Assembly: GCF_004053875.1 (NCBI RefSeq)
Contig: NZ_SBIP01000003.1
Span: 682,001-746,000 of the forward strand
DNA: 64,000 nt
Direction of reading: 5' to 3'
DNA from: Neorhizobium lilium
Lineage (GTDB): Bacteria; Pseudomonadota; Alphaproteobacteria; Rhizobiales; Rhizobiaceae
Within the stretch, counting starts at the first letter, position 1, and the number at the start of each line of letters is the position of its first letter. The position numbers and the translations under genes were made by a program. Below, piece by piece: positions 46,509 to 55,462 of this stretch. The notes under the pieces were generated by a model, which worked only from the letters and a program-made list of their open reading frames with translations, was not told where the DNA came from and ran no database searches.

Positions 46509-46994
46509 ATGGCATTCGACGCAACATTTTTCGCTCTGGTCGGCCTCATTCTCTTCTTCATCCTGATCGCCTATCTCAAGGTTCCAGGCATGATGGCGAA
46601 GTCGCTGGACGAGCGTGCCGACAACATCCGCGAGGAACTCGCAGAGGCCAAGCGCCTCCGGGAGGAAGCGCAGATCCTGCTCGGTGAATATCAGCGCAAG
46701 CGCAAGGAAGCGGAAGCAGACGCCGCGCAGATCCTGGCCGCCGCAGAGCGTGAGGCGGCTGCCCTGACCGAGGAAGCACGGCAGAAGACGGAGGAATTCG
46801 TCGCCCGCCGCAATGCGCTCTCCGAGCAGAAGATCCGTCAGGCGGAAGCCGACGCAATTTCGGCCGTTCGCTCCGCCGCAGTCGATCTTGCCATCGCAGC
46901 AGCCGAACGCGTTATCGCCGCGAAGGCCGATGGCTCGACCCAGGACGCGCTGTTCAAGGACGGCGTCGGCAAGGTTCAGGCTCGCCTGAACTGA
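46509..46994 (+). CDS. atpF: ATP synthase Fo subunit b
   Basis: A 161-residue peripheral stalk subunit: an N-terminal membrane helix (ATFFALVGLILFFILIAYLK) and a highly charged coiled coil (RADNIREELAEAKRLREEAQ onward) that reaches to F1. It ends the Fo operon; the F1 genes are elsewhere in the genome, as usual in this group. A strong terminator follows. Confidence 0.95.
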   Translation: MAFDATFFALVGLILFFILIAYLKVPGMMAKSLDERADNIREELAEAKRLREEAQILLGEYQRKRKEAEADAAQILAAAEREAAALTEEARQKTEEFVARRNALSEQKIRQAEADAISAVRSAAVDLAIAAAERVIAAKADGSTQDALFKDGVGKVQARLN

Positions 46995-47024
46995 GTCCAG
47001 CCAAACAAGCCAAGAGAATTCCGA

Positions 47025-47049
47025 AGCCGGGCCAAAAGCCCGGCTTTTT
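47025..47049 (+). terminator. Rho-independent terminator of the Fo operon
   Basis: AGCCGGGC-CAAAA-GCCCGGCT followed by five T, about 30 bases after the atpF stop. A textbook intrinsic terminator. Confidence 0.93.
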
Positions 47050-47107
47050 GCATATTGGGATTTGGTGAAGGCGAAGGAGCGCGGCCTGACCAATAGGCCA
47101 CCAGGCT

Positions 47108-47776
47108 TCAACTCTCGGCCGGCGCGTCCTTGCGCAACGGCCTAAAGCTCATGCGGTGCAGGCGGCAAGGACCGTGCGCCTCGATGCCGGCCCGATGCTG
47201 CGGCGTGCCGTAGCCGGCATGGTTGGCAAAACCGTAAACCGGGAAAACTTGATGGGCGCGTGTCATCATCCGATCACGGGTCACCTTGGCGATGATGGAA
47301 GCGGCGGCGATCGAGACGGAACGGGCATCGCCCTGAATGACGGCCTTGCCGGCACAGCAAAGCCCTTCCGGCACGTCGCGTCCATCGCAAAGAACATAGG
47401 ATGGCGTCAGGCTCAAGCCTGCAACGGCGCGGCGCATGGCATCGAGGCTTGCCCGCAGGATATTCCGTTCATCGATATGGCGAGGGCTGGACGCAGCGAT
47501 CGAGACCTCCGCTGTCGCCATGATGGCTTCAAACAAGACTTCCCGCTGGTTGGCGGTGAGCTGCTTGGAATCGTTCAGGCCGGGTGGGATATTGTTCGGA
47601 TCGAGAATGACGGCTGCCGCCACGACCGGACCCGCCAATGGGCCGCGGCCTGCTTCGTCCGTCCCCGCAACCGGCCAGTGCCCTGCCTGTCGCGCCAGAA
47701 GTTCCAGACTGAAATCGGGAAGCAGCGGCGCGTCTTCAAAAAGCATCGGAGTATCGGGCGGTGTGCGAAGCAACAT
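47108..47776 (-). CDS. rnhB: Ribonuclease HII
   Basis: A 222-residue type 2 RNase H that removes ribonucleotides from DNA and RNA-DNA hybrids. Catalytic residues are in [20 protein letters not shown] (Asp-Glu, near residues 38-40), the Asp in [12 protein letters not shown] (near 130) and [17 protein letters not shown] with its Asp (near 160). The tail contains [20 protein letters not shown] shortened to [16 protein letters not shown]. The ATG at 47776 has GAGG eight bases upstream; ATG 47746 is an alternative. It is followed on the same strand by nothing before the convergent Fo terminator. Confidence 0.94.
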   Translation of the reverse strand: MLLRTPPDTPMLFEDAPLLPDFSLELLARQAGHWPVAGTDEAGRGPLAGPVVAAAVILDPNNIPPGLNDSKQLTANQREVLFEAIMATAEVSIAASSPRHIDERNILRASLDAMRRAVAGLSLTPSYVLCDGRDVPEGLCCAGKAVIQGDARSVSIAAASIIAKVTRDRMMTRAHQVFPVYGFANHAGYGTPQHRAGIEAHGPCRLHRMSFRPLRKDAPAES

Positions 47777-47965
47777 GGTGGCAACCTCGCACACCGGCCC
47801 GATCTCCTGCAACCCCGGAAAGCGGTTGCGGCGCCGCTATCCACCGCAAGGCCTCGGGGGCGGGTGCGGTAGCTCCGGGGTATTTCCGGCACGAGACGGA
47901 GGCGAACCGCGTGCCGAAATCAAATTGTGCGACGGGTTCCACCCGCGGCCGAACACCGAATTCGT

Positions 47966-49123
47966 TCAGAGAAGGGAGAGCTGAATCCCTCCACCATTCG
48001 GCCGGATGAAAAGATCGTCGCGAAGCGGCAGGCCGCGCTTCACCATGCCGAGCCTCTTGGTGGCCATTTCGAATCGGCGGCTGATCTGCCAGGCATAGGG
48101 TCCGGCGCCCTTCATCCGCTTGCCGAATTCCGCGTCGTAATCCTTGCCGCCGCGCATGGAGCGCACCAGCGACATGACGTGCCGGTAGCGGTTGGGATAA
48201 TTCTGCAGCAGCCAGTCGCGGAACAGCGGGCTGACCTCCAGCGGCAGTCGCAGAAGTACATAACTCGCCTCAGTGGCTCCGGCGGCATGCCCGGCATCGA
48301 GAATGCGTTCGATCTCGTGGTCGTTGAGCGCCGGAACAATGGGCGCCACCATCACGGCGGTCGGGATGCCGGCATCCGTGAGCGCCTTGATCGCTTCAAG
48401 CCGTTTGGTCGGCGTCGAGGCCCGTGGTTCCATGCTGCGGGCGAGCTTTCGGTCGAGCGTCGTCACCGAAATGCCCACCTTTGCCAGCCCCTTGGCCGCC
48501 ATCTCCGACAGGATGTCGATGTCGCGGGTGATCAGCGCCGACTTGGTGACGATGGCGACCGGATGATTGGCCTTTTGCAGCACTTCGAGGATCTGGCGCA
48601 TGATGCGCCATTCCCGCTCGATCGGCTGATATGGGTCCGTATTGGTGCCGATCGCAATCGCCCGCACCTTGTAGTCCGCCTTGCTCAGCTCCCGTTCCAG
48701 CAGTTTCGGCACGTCCGGCTTGGCAAACAGTTTGGCTTCAAAGTCGAGGCCCGGTGAAAGCCCCATGAAACTGTGGGTCGGGCGGGCAAAGCAATAGATG
48801 CAGCCATGCTCGCATCCCCGATACGGGTTTATGGAACGGTCGAAAGGGAGATCGGGCGATTCGTTGCGGGTGATGGCTGTCTTCGGCTTCTCCACCTGCA
48901 CTTCGGTCTTGAACGGCTCCAAGTCTTCGAGACTCTGCCAGCCATCATCGAATGCCTCGCGCCGCTCCTCCTCGAAACGCCCGCTCGGATTGAGGCCCGC
49001 GCCACGCCCGCGCCGTCGATCCGCATCGATCCGCAATCCCGACGCGGTGACCAGAGCGTCGGCAATATCTGGCGTATGAGCAGGCGCAAATGCGACCTGC
49101 CGCAAACGGGACAGCTCTATCAT
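47966..49123 (-). CDS. PA0069-family radical SAM protein (SplB-like)
   Basis: A 385-residue radical SAM enzyme. The cluster motif is in YRGCEHGCIYCFARPTHSF (C-x3-C-x2-C, near residues 102-109). Further parts typical of the family are FEAKLFAKPDVPKLLERELS, IAIGTNTDPYQPIEREWRI and GISVTTLDRKLARSMEPRAS. The family is annotated as spore-photoproduct-lyase-related, but these non-sporing bacteria have no spore photoproduct and the substrate is unknown. The ATG at 49123 has CAGGAG six bases upstream; an upstream TTG at 49162 is poorer. A perfect LexA-type site overlaps the predicted promoter, so DNA-damage control is likely. Confidence 0.88.
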   Translation of the reverse strand: MIELSRLRQVAFAPAHTPDIADALVTASGLRIDADRRRGRGAGLNPSGRFEEERREAFDDGWQSLEDLEPFKTEVQVEKPKTAITRNESPDLPFDRSINPYRGCEHGCIYCFARPTHSFMGLSPGLDFEAKLFAKPDVPKLLERELSKADYKVRAIAIGTNTDPYQPIEREWRIMRQILEVLQKANHPVAIVTKSALITRDIDILSEMAAKGLAKVGISVTTLDRKLARSMEPRASTPTKRLEAIKALTDAGIPTAVMVAPIVPALNDHEIERILDAGHAAGATEASYVLLRLPLEVSPLFRDWLLQNYPNRYRHVMSLVRSMRGGKDYDAEFGKRMKGAGPYAWQISRRFEMATKRLGMVKRGLPLRDDLFIRPNGGGIQLSLL

Positions 49124-49162
49124 GGGGTACTCCTGCGGGAAAACTCCCGTTTCGTCACTCAA

Positions 49163-49191
49163 TAGCTAACGCACAAAAGAGAACAATGCAA
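49163..49191 (-). promoter_or_regulatory. Predicted promoter of the radical SAM gene
   Basis: Minus-strand TTGCAT (49191-49186) and TAGCTA (49168-49163) with a 17-base spacer. The -35 lies inside the LexA-type site, so LexA binding would block polymerase. Confidence 0.5.
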
Positions 49192-49195
49192 GAAC
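49181..49195 (-). promoter_or_regulatory. Alphaproteobacterial LexA (SOS) box
   Basis: Minus-strand GTTCTTGCATTGTTC is an exact GTTC-N7-GTTC direct repeat, the LexA site of Rhizobiales and Rhodobacterales. It is 58 bases upstream of the radical SAM start and also 56 bases upstream of the divergent glycosyltransferase start. Confidence 0.65.
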
Positions 49196-49250
49196 AAAAC
49201 ACTCAAAGCTTTTCTGGCAAGGGAGCAGCTTGTGCGATAAACGTTGGAAC

Positions 49251-49766
49251 ATGCTGACAGTGTTGATGGAATGCCGCAATCAGGAGTCGGAGCTTGTTCA
49301 GACGCTCTCGATCCTCGTATCAGCCGCCGTAGAGGGTCTGGTGAGCGACGTTTTCGTCCTTGATAACGGCTCGACCGATGGCTCATCGCGGGTCGCCGAT
49401 GCTGCCGGCTGCCATTTCCATACGAACTGGAACCTCAAGGACGTAGCGCAGGCTGCGCGCGGGCAGTGGCTGCTTCTGATAGAGCCGGGTGCGCGCCTGC
49501 AGTCGGGCTGGATCGAAGAAGTCATGGAATTCATCGCGCTGAACAAGCGGGCGGCCCGGTTTGCGCCCTCGCGGACTTATCGCCGGCCCTTCTTCAAGCG
49601 AATCGGCCGCAATGTGCCGCCGCTGGAATACGGCCTGCTTATCCCCAAGCCACAGGTGCTTGCGCTTGCACAATCGGGGATGAATCTCGAAGGCTTGGCA
49701 AAAGGGCAGAAGGCGGCAAGCCTGGTCAGCGAGATGATCCCGGCCTGGGTTGCGAAATCGCGATAG
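49251..49766 (+). CDS. Small glycosyltransferase family 2-like protein
   Basis: A 171-residue protein with the N-terminal half of a GT-A fold. MLTVLMECRNQE, VSDVFVLDNGSTDGSSRVAD (nucleotide-sugar loop, DNGSTDGS) and GQWLLLIEPGARLQSGWIEE fit the first ~100 residues of family 2 enzymes; the acceptor part is short. It may be a minimal or specialised transferase, or non-catalytic: the usual DxD is replaced by EPGA. ATG 49251 gives the conserved N-terminus, while GTG 49230 has the better Shine-Dalgarno (GGGAG) and would add seven residues. It is convergent with moaB. Confidence 0.75.
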   Translation: MLTVLMECRNQESELVQTLSILVSAAVEGLVSDVFVLDNGSTDGSSRVADAAGCHFHTNWNLKDVAQAARGQWLLLIEPGARLQSGWIEEVMEFIALNKRAARFAPSRTYRRPFFKRIGRNVPPLEYGLLIPKPQVLALAQSGMNLEGLAKGQKAASLVSEMIPAWVAKSR

Positions 49767-49773
49767 GGCTTTT

Positions 49774-50322
49774 TCAGCCCTTGCCGCGCCGCAGGTGTTC
49801 ATCGAGCCTCGGCATGATCTCGATAAAATTACAGGGCATGTGGCGATAGTCGAGCTGTGCCTTGATAATGGCGTCCCAAGCATCCTTGCAGGCGCCGGGC
49901 GATCCCGGCAGCACGAAGATGAAGGTGGCATTGGCAACGCCGCCCGTGGCGCGCGACTGGATCGTCGAAGTGCCGATCTTGTCGTAGGAAATGCGGTGAA
50001 ACACTTCGGAAAACCCGTCCATGCGCTTTTCGAACAGGGGCTCCAGCGCCTCCGGCGTCACGTCGCGGCCGGTAAATCCGGTCCCGCCGGTGGTGATGAC
50101 CACGTCTATCTCCGGGTCGAGCGTCCATGCGCGAACCTGGCTGGCGATCTCCTGCCTGTCGTCGGGCACGATGGCGCGGGCTTTCAGCATGTGCCCGGCT
50201 TCGGTTATCCGACCCGCCAGCGTGTCCCCGGATTTGTCGTCCGCCAGGCTGCGGGTATCGGAAACGGTCAGTACCGCAATGCCGACGGGAATGAAGGGGC
50301 GGTTTTCGTCGATCCGGTTCAT
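49774..50322 (-). CDS. moaB: Molybdenum cofactor biosynthesis protein MoaB
   Basis: A 182-residue MoaB/MogA-fold protein that adenylylates molybdopterin before molybdenum insertion. IAVLTVSDTRSLADDKSGDT (near residues 15-34), VITTGGTGFTGRDVTPEAL (near 78-96) and LPGSPGACKDAWDAII (near 143-158) are the family signatures. The start overlaps the ispE stop (ATGA), so it is translated from the ispE message. The pairing of moaB with ispE has no known metabolic reason. Confidence 0.93.
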   Translation of the reverse strand: MNRIDENRPFIPVGIAVLTVSDTRSLADDKSGDTLAGRITEAGHMLKARAIVPDDRQEIASQVRAWTLDPEIDVVITTGGTGFTGRDVTPEALEPLFEKRMDGFSEVFHRISYDKIGTSTIQSRATGGVANATFIFVLPGSPGACKDAWDAIIKAQLDYRHMPCNFIEIMPRLDEHLRRGKG

Positions 50323-51248
50323 GAGGATGTCCCGCTTTTGTGGCCGGCTGTCTGCACGGCCTGAAAATACCAGTCCGGTTTCCGGCGCTGCAGAGCGCTT
50401 GCCGCGCCACGAGCCGTGTCCATCGTCTCGAACAGGCCGAAACAGGTGGCGCCGGACCCGGTCATTCTCGTCAGCAACGCGTCTTCGGCATCCAGCATTG
50501 CCGAAACCTGGGCAATTTCCGGCACCAGCGAGCGGGCGGGGGGTTCGAGATCGTTCCGCAGCATTCCCAGAAAATCCACCCAATCGCCTTCGCCCTTCGG
50601 CCCGATCGGGGGATTGTTCTTGCGCTCCAGCCGGCGGAAGATCTGCGGCGTGCTGACGCCGACCAGAGGATTTGCAAGAACCAGTGCAAGCGAAGGGAAA
50701 TCCGGCAGCAGGGTCACATCCTCGCCGATCCCACGCACGAGCATCGGCTCGCTCCTCAGGCACATGGGAACGTCCGCACCAAGCTCCAGCGCCAGGCGGT
50801 CCAGTTCCGGCGCGGAAACCTCGACATCCCACAGACGCAGCAGCCCGCGCAGAGCAGCGGCGGCATCCGCAGAACCGCCACCTATTCCGGCCGCGACAGG
50901 CAGGTTCTTTTCAAGGTGTATGGCAACCGGCGGAGCGGCCAGACCCTGGTCCTGCAAAAGGCTGCGCAAACGGTCGCGCGCCTTCAGCACGAGGTTGTCC
51001 GCATGTTTGCCGGAGCCGGTGCTGAGGGCAGGGGCAAAGCGCCCCGAAAAGCTGAAACGGTCCCGCTCCGCCGGCGCGAAGTCGAGGCGGTCGCCATGGT
51101 CCGCGAAGGTCACGATGCTCTCGAGCAGATGATACCCATCCGCCCGGCGCCCCACCACATGCAGGGCTAGATTGATCTTGGCAGGCGCCAATTCGAAAAG
51201 ACCCGCCATAGTGGCGGGTCTCGTATTGTCGTCGAGCTGCGAGAGCAT
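50319..51248 (-). CDS. ispE: 4-diphosphocytidyl-2-C-methyl-D-erythritol kinase
   Basis: GHMP kinase of the MEP isoprenoid pathway, 309 residues. Motifs: APAKINLALHVVGRRADGYH (near residues 20-39), the ATP-binding LPVAAGIGGGSADAAAALRG (near 110-129) and the C-terminal MTGSGATCFGLF (near 265-276). The ATG at 51248 overlaps the stop of the TPR gene (TGATG); ATG 51209 is an alternative. With the polyprenyl synthase gene 2 kb upstream on the same strand, this area serves isoprenoid/quinone supply. Confidence 0.94.
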   Translation of the reverse strand: MLSQLDDNTRPATMAGLFELAPAKINLALHVVGRRADGYHLLESIVTFADHGDRLDFAPAERDRFSFSGRFAPALSTGSGKHADNLVLKARDRLRSLLQDQGLAAPPVAIHLEKNLPVAAGIGGGSADAAAALRGLLRLWDVEVSAPELDRLALELGADVPMCLRSEPMLVRGIGEDVTLLPDFPSLALVLANPLVGVSTPQIFRRLERKNNPPIGPKGEGDWVDFLGMLRNDLEPPARSLVPEIAQVSAMLDAEDALLTRMTGSGATCFGLFETMDTARGAASALQRRKPDWYFQAVQTAGHKSGTSS

Positions 51249-53083
51249 CAGGACTTCTTGTCGGGATTTTCCGGAGCCGGCGCCACCGGCGGCACGGGGG
51301 CCGGCTCGCTGCGGTCGGCCGTCGTCGCGTTCGGATCGATCGGCGGCAGGCCGTTGGCGATCTTCTCCTTGACGTGTTCGCGGTTGATATCCTCGCCTTC
51401 CGAGATCAACGCCCGGTTCCACTGGTAGACGGCTTCGAGCTTGCGGCCCACCCGCCAGTATCCGTCGCCGAGATGGTCGTTGATCGTCGCATCGCCGGCC
51501 CGGAGCTGGACGGCCCGTTCCAACTCGGTCACGGCCTCATCGAACTTGCCCATCCGGAAGTAGGCCCAACCCAGCGAGTCCACGATGTAGCCGTCGTCCG
51601 GCTTAGCATCGACGGCCTTCTTGATCATGCCAAGGCCTTCGTCGAGATTGATATTCATGTCGACCAGCGAATAGCCGAGATAGTTCAGCACCTGCGCCTG
51701 CTCGGGGTTGAGTTCCAGCGCCTTGCGGAAGCTCGGCTCGGCCTTGTCCCACTGCTTCAGCCGCTCATAGGCGATGCCGCGCTGGAAGAAGACGGTCCAG
51801 TCGCCTGGCCGCGGCACGGGGCCGATCACCTCGATGGCCTTGTCGTAATTCTCCGCCATGGCCTTGTAGTCCTTGGCCTCGGACAAGACGCTGCCATAGG
51901 CGATATAGCTGCGGATATCGGCCGGATCGGAGTCGATCAGCGCCTTCAGGTGCTGTTTTGCTTCGTCGGTCTTGCCCGTGTCGGACAGCGTGACGCCGAG
52001 CTGCAGCTCGGAGATCCGCCGCATCGGCGAATCAGCCGGCACCTGTTTGTAGAGGGCGATGGCGCGATCCGACTTTTCGAGCTTTTCGGCAATGCCGCCG
52101 AGCATGATCAGCGTGTCGGCGCTGTTGGGGTCCAGCGCATGCGAGATTTCGAGATAGAGGGCAACCATGTCCTCTGCGCCCTGGCGGTTCAGCGCGCCGC
52201 CGATCGAAAACAGCACGCCGGCTGCGCCTTGGGCGGCAGTCGTCACCTGCTGGGCGGGCTTCTCGCCCTTTTCAATGCTCTGGCGAAGCGCCTTGAGCGG
52301 GGCGTAATTATTGACCTGCTCGTCGCCGACGGAGATCGTATCGAGCGCTTTCTGCTTGTTGCCGGCCGCAGCTTCGAGCCGGGCAAGCGCCATGACCGCG
52401 CGCATGAAGGTATCGGGAGCGGTCGCCACCGCATCGCGGTTGGTCACCGCGTTGTTGAGGTACTGGCGTGCCGTGTTGAGGTCGCCGGCCACCAGGGCCA
52501 TGGAGCCGATATGGTAGTCGGTAAAGACCTTGAACCAGTCCGGGCCCTTGAGGTTGGTGATGGTGGAGATCGCCTGCTTGCTCTTGCCGCCGCCGACCTG
52601 CGCCCAGGCGCCGAGCAGCTGATGGGTCAGCTTGTCGAGGTCGTTAGGGCCGTCATAGGCAAGGATCTTGCGCGCCGTGTCGAACTTGCCGCCGCGAATG
52701 GCATCGAGCCCGCGCACGATGCGGGTGATGCGCTCCACCGCTGCATCGTCCTTCAGCGCCTGCGCTTCCTTCAGGCCCTCATCGAAGTTCCCGTTGAGGA
52801 ACAGCGAAATCATCAGCCGTTCGCGGATCTGCAGATTGGCCGGCTCAAACGTCAAAGCCTTGCGGTAAAGCTGGATCGCGTTCACGTAATCATGATCGAC
52901 ATCTGCCGTCCGGGCAGCCAGAAACGCGCCCGAAAACGACCTGGCATCGCTGGAATCGAAAGTGACGGCGTCTTCAGCTGCCGGCTTGGGCACGGCCGTC
53001 GCGGCATAGCCCGACCCGCTGAACAGCAGGATGGTTGCCAGCGCTACGCCGGAGCGCAGAAGAAGCCCGGGTTTCTGCTGCAT
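51248..53083 (-). CDS. Secreted tetratricopeptide-repeat protein
   Basis: A 611-residue protein with an N-terminal signal (MQQKPGLLLRSGVALATILL, cleavage near GYAATA) and many TPR-like helical pairs from about residue 60 to 560. Well-formed C-terminal repeats include WDKAEPSFRKALELNPEQAQ, GYIVDSLGWAYFRMGKFDEA and VTELERAVQLRAGDATINDH. The tail is Pro/Ala-rich (PAPVPPVAPAPENPDKK). It is probably periplasmic or outer-membrane-associated and mediates protein contacts; the exact role is unknown. The stop overlaps the ispE start. A longer frame from 53152 would bury the signal peptide, so 53083 is preferred. Confidence 0.86.
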   Translation of the reverse strand: MQQKPGLLLRSGVALATILLFSGSGYAATAVPKPAAEDAVTFDSSDARSFSGAFLAARTADVDHDYVNAIQLYRKALTFEPANLQIRERLMISLFLNGNFDEGLKEAQALKDDAAVERITRIVRGLDAIRGGKFDTARKILAYDGPNDLDKLTHQLLGAWAQVGGGKSKQAISTITNLKGPDWFKVFTDYHIGSMALVAGDLNTARQYLNNAVTNRDAVATAPDTFMRAVMALARLEAAAGNKQKALDTISVGDEQVNNYAPLKALRQSIEKGEKPAQQVTTAAQGAAGVLFSIGGALNRQGAEDMVALYLEISHALDPNSADTLIMLGGIAEKLEKSDRAIALYKQVPADSPMRRISELQLGVTLSDTGKTDEAKQHLKALIDSDPADIRSYIAYGSVLSEAKDYKAMAENYDKAIEVIGPVPRPGDWTVFFQRGIAYERLKQWDKAEPSFRKALELNPEQAQVLNYLGYSLVDMNINLDEGLGMIKKAVDAKPDDGYIVDSLGWAYFRMGKFDEAVTELERAVQLRAGDATINDHLGDGYWRVGRKLEAVYQWNRALISEGEDINREHVKEKIANGLPPIDPNATTADRSEPAPVPPVAPAPENPDKKS

Positions 53084-53222
53084 AAAATAAGGCCTTTCAT
53101 AAGAGCGTAATTCGGATGCAGCCCAAGGCCGCCCGATCTTCAGGCGATTCATTCACGATAGAATGGCTTTTTTGAAGCAGGATCGCAAGGATTGTCGCCC
53201 TTGCGTCAGCTTCCGTGATGCG

Positions 53223-54239
53223 TCAGTTCACCCGCTGGATGGAAAAGTCGATGACCTCCAGAAGTGCTGCCTTCATCGGCGTATGAGGCAGCGGCGCCAG
53301 TGCGTCGCGCGCGATCGTGCCATAGTGTAGTGCCCGCCCGATCGTGTCGTTCAACGCGCCGTATTTGTTGATCAGCCCCAGCGCCTTTTCCAGATTGTCG
53401 TCGCTGCTGTCGCCTTTCTCGATCGCCTCGCGCCAAAAGGCGCGCTCGTCCTGAGTACCGCGTCGGTAGGCGAGGATGACGGGGAGGGTGATCTTGCCTT
53501 CGCGGAAATCGTCGCCGACATTCTTGCCGAGATCGGCAGCCTTGCCGCCATAGTCGAGCGCGTCGTCCACCAGCTGAAAGGCCAGCCCCAGGTTCATGCC
53601 GTAGGAGCGCAGCGCGGAGCGCCCGCCCTTGTCGGCATTGGCGATGATCGGACCCACTTCCGCGGCTGCGGCAAACAGGGCGGCGGTCTTGGCGCGAATG
53701 ACGGAGAGGTAATCGTCCTCGGTCGTTTCCATGTTCTTGGCGACCGAAAGCTGCAGCACTTCGCCTTCGGCGATCACGGAAGCGGCGGTCGACAGCACGT
53801 CGAGCGCTTCCAGCGACCCGACATCCACCATCATCCGGAACGCCTGACCGAGCAGGAAATCGCCCACCAGCACGCTCGCCTGGTTGCCCCAGATCATCCG
53901 CGCGGTGGATCTGCCGCGGCGCAGATCGCTCTCGTCCACCACGTCGTCGTGAAGAAGGGTCGCCGTGTGCATGAACTCGACGCTTGTCGCCAGCTTCACA
54001 TGTCCGTCGCCCTGATAGCCGAACAGCGAGGCCGAGGCCAAAGTCAGCATGGGGCGCAGCCGCTTGCCGCCGGAGGAAATCAGATGATTGGCCACTTCCG
54101 GGATCATCTGCACGTCGGAGCCGGCCCGGGACAGGATCAGCTGGTTTACGCGGTCCATGTCGCCCCTGGTGAGGTCGACCAGCGGCTTCACCGATGCCGG
54201 TTTGTTTTTGCCTTCTTCAAGCGGTATGACGACGCCCAA
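53223..54239 (-). CDS. Long-chain polyprenyl diphosphate synthase
   Basis: A 338-residue trans-prenyltransferase, probably octaprenyl or decaprenyl diphosphate synthase for the ubiquinone side chain. GGKRLRPML (near residue 57), the first Asp-rich motif LLHDDVVDESDLRRG (near 95-109) and the second FQLVDDALDYGGKAADLGKN (near 217-236) are complete. Chain length cannot be read reliably; in rhizobia decaprenyl (Q10) is expected. The start is TTG with GGGAGG eight bases upstream. It lies 140 bases upstream of the TPR gene on the same strand. Confidence 0.9.
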   Translation of the reverse strand: MGVVIPLEEGKNKPASVKPLVDLTRGDMDRVNQLILSRAGSDVQMIPEVANHLISSGGKRLRPMLTLASASLFGYQGDGHVKLATSVEFMHTATLLHDDVVDESDLRRGRSTARMIWGNQASVLVGDFLLGQAFRMMVDVGSLEALDVLSTAASVIAEGEVLQLSVAKNMETTEDDYLSVIRAKTAALFAAAAEVGPIIANADKGGRSALRSYGMNLGLAFQLVDDALDYGGKAADLGKNVGDDFREGKITLPVILAYRRGTQDERAFWREAIEKGDSSDDNLEKALGLINKYGALNDTIGRALHYGTIARDALAPLPHTPMKAALLEVIDFSIQRVN

Positions 54240-54338
54240 TGATCAGGCCTCCCTGTGAATTCTTTCGCAGAACAATAGAAAGAGCGACATAGGGCGGCAA
54301 GCGCTAATCACGCGGAATTCACTGGGGGTTTAAGGCAC

Positions 54339-54560
54339 ATGCAGGAAATTATCCGCACCAACGACGTCGTGACCCTGTCGGTCGCCGAAAGCCTGATGCG
54401 GGATGCCGGCATTCACTGCATGATCGCCGATCAGTCTATGAGCGTGTTGGAGGGCTCGCTCGGGCTCCTGCAGCGCCGCTTTCTGGTGGAAGACGACCGC
54501 GCAGACGAGGCACGCCGCATTCTCAAGGATGCAGGCCTTGAAGCGGAGCTGAAATCGTGA
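54339..54560 (+). CDS. DUF2007 domain protein
   Basis: A 73-residue soluble protein of the DUF2007 family (putative signal-transducing protein): MQEIIRTNDVVTLSVAESLM, then GIHCMIADQSMSVLEGSLG and RRFLVEDDRADEARRILKDA. The function is unknown; the fold resembles a ferredoxin-like PII-type unit. It overlaps the methyltransferase gene start by four bases, suggesting a functional or at least translational link. Confidence 0.82.
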   Translation: MQEIIRTNDVVTLSVAESLMRDAGIHCMIADQSMSVLEGSLGLLQRRFLVEDDRADEARRILKDAGLEAELKS

Positions 54561-55372
54561 CTGAAGGCGACGCAGACGAGCCGGCAAGTCCGGGCTCTTT
54601 TACCGTCGATGCCTTCCACAGGGGGCGTTTCCACATTGTCCAACCCAAGGGCGAGGGCCATCGCTCCGGCGTCGATGCCATGCTGCTGGCTTCTCTGGTC
54701 GATGCCGCCGGACCTGTCAGCGTAGCCGATCTCGGATCGGGAGCCGGTGCGGCGGGTCTGGCGGTCGCGGCAAGGCTGCCCGATGCGCGTGTTCTGCTTG
54801 TCGAGAAATTTTCCGCAATGGCGGACTATGCCCGCCGTTCGGTAGCGCTCGCGGAAAACGCCTTCCTCGCCGGGCGTGTGGAGGTGTTGGAAGCGGACGT
54901 GGCGCTGACCGGCAAGGCGAGGCTGGACGCAGGGCTGCAGGACGAAATCCACGACCACGTGATTATGAACCCGCCCTTCAACCACGGTCGTGACCGCCGC
55001 ACGCCGGATGCCTTGAAGGCCGAGGCGCATGCCATGACGGACGGCCTGTTCGAGAGCTGGGTCCGCACCGCGGGCGCCATCATGAAGCCGGGCGGCCAGT
55101 TGTCTCTGATCGCAAGGCCGGAGTCGATTGCCGAGATCATCAAGGCCTGCGGCAAGCGGTTCGGGGGCCTTGAGATCACCGTCGTACATCCGCGCATCGG
55201 TGCCGATGCGATCCGCATTCTGGTCACGGCGATCAAGGGTTCCAGGGCGCGCCTCGCGTTACGCTCGCCGCTTTTCGTGCATGGGGAGAACGGCCACGCC
55301 TTTTCTTCTGTCGTGGACGACCTCAACAATGGCCGCGCCGCCTATGGCCGGGTCAAGCGTCCCAAAGCCTGA
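54557..55372 (+). CDS. TrmN6-like N6-adenine methyltransferase
   Basis: A 271-residue class I methyltransferase starting at GTG. DAFHRGRFHIVQPKGEGHRS and GVDAMLLASLV near residues 18-50 match the substrate-side motif of TrmN6 (YfiC) proteins; SAM motif I is VADLGSGAGAAGLAVAARL (near 57-75) and the catalytic NPPF is in HVIMNPPFNHG (near 135-145). NPPY/F enzymes methylate exocyclic amines, here most likely A37 of tRNA-Val. No mutational data are implied. It follows DUF2007 with an overlap. Confidence 0.85.
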   Translation: MTEGDADEPASPGSFTVDAFHRGRFHIVQPKGEGHRSGVDAMLLASLVDAAGPVSVADLGSGAGAAGLAVAARLPDARVLLVEKFSAMADYARRSVALAENAFLAGRVEVLEADVALTGKARLDAGLQDEIHDHVIMNPPFNHGRDRRTPDALKAEAHAMTDGLFESWVRTAGAIMKPGGQLSLIARPESIAEIIKACGKRFGGLEITVVHPRIGADAIRILVTAIKGSRARLALRSPLFVHGENGHAFSSVVDDLNNGRAAYGRVKRPKA

Positions 55373-55462
55373 AGGCATTCGGTTTTTTGCCGCTGCGCCA
55401 TTGTGTTCCTCAGCCAGCTACATACATCACGGATGCTGTCACACTTGCAAACGGGATAGAAG

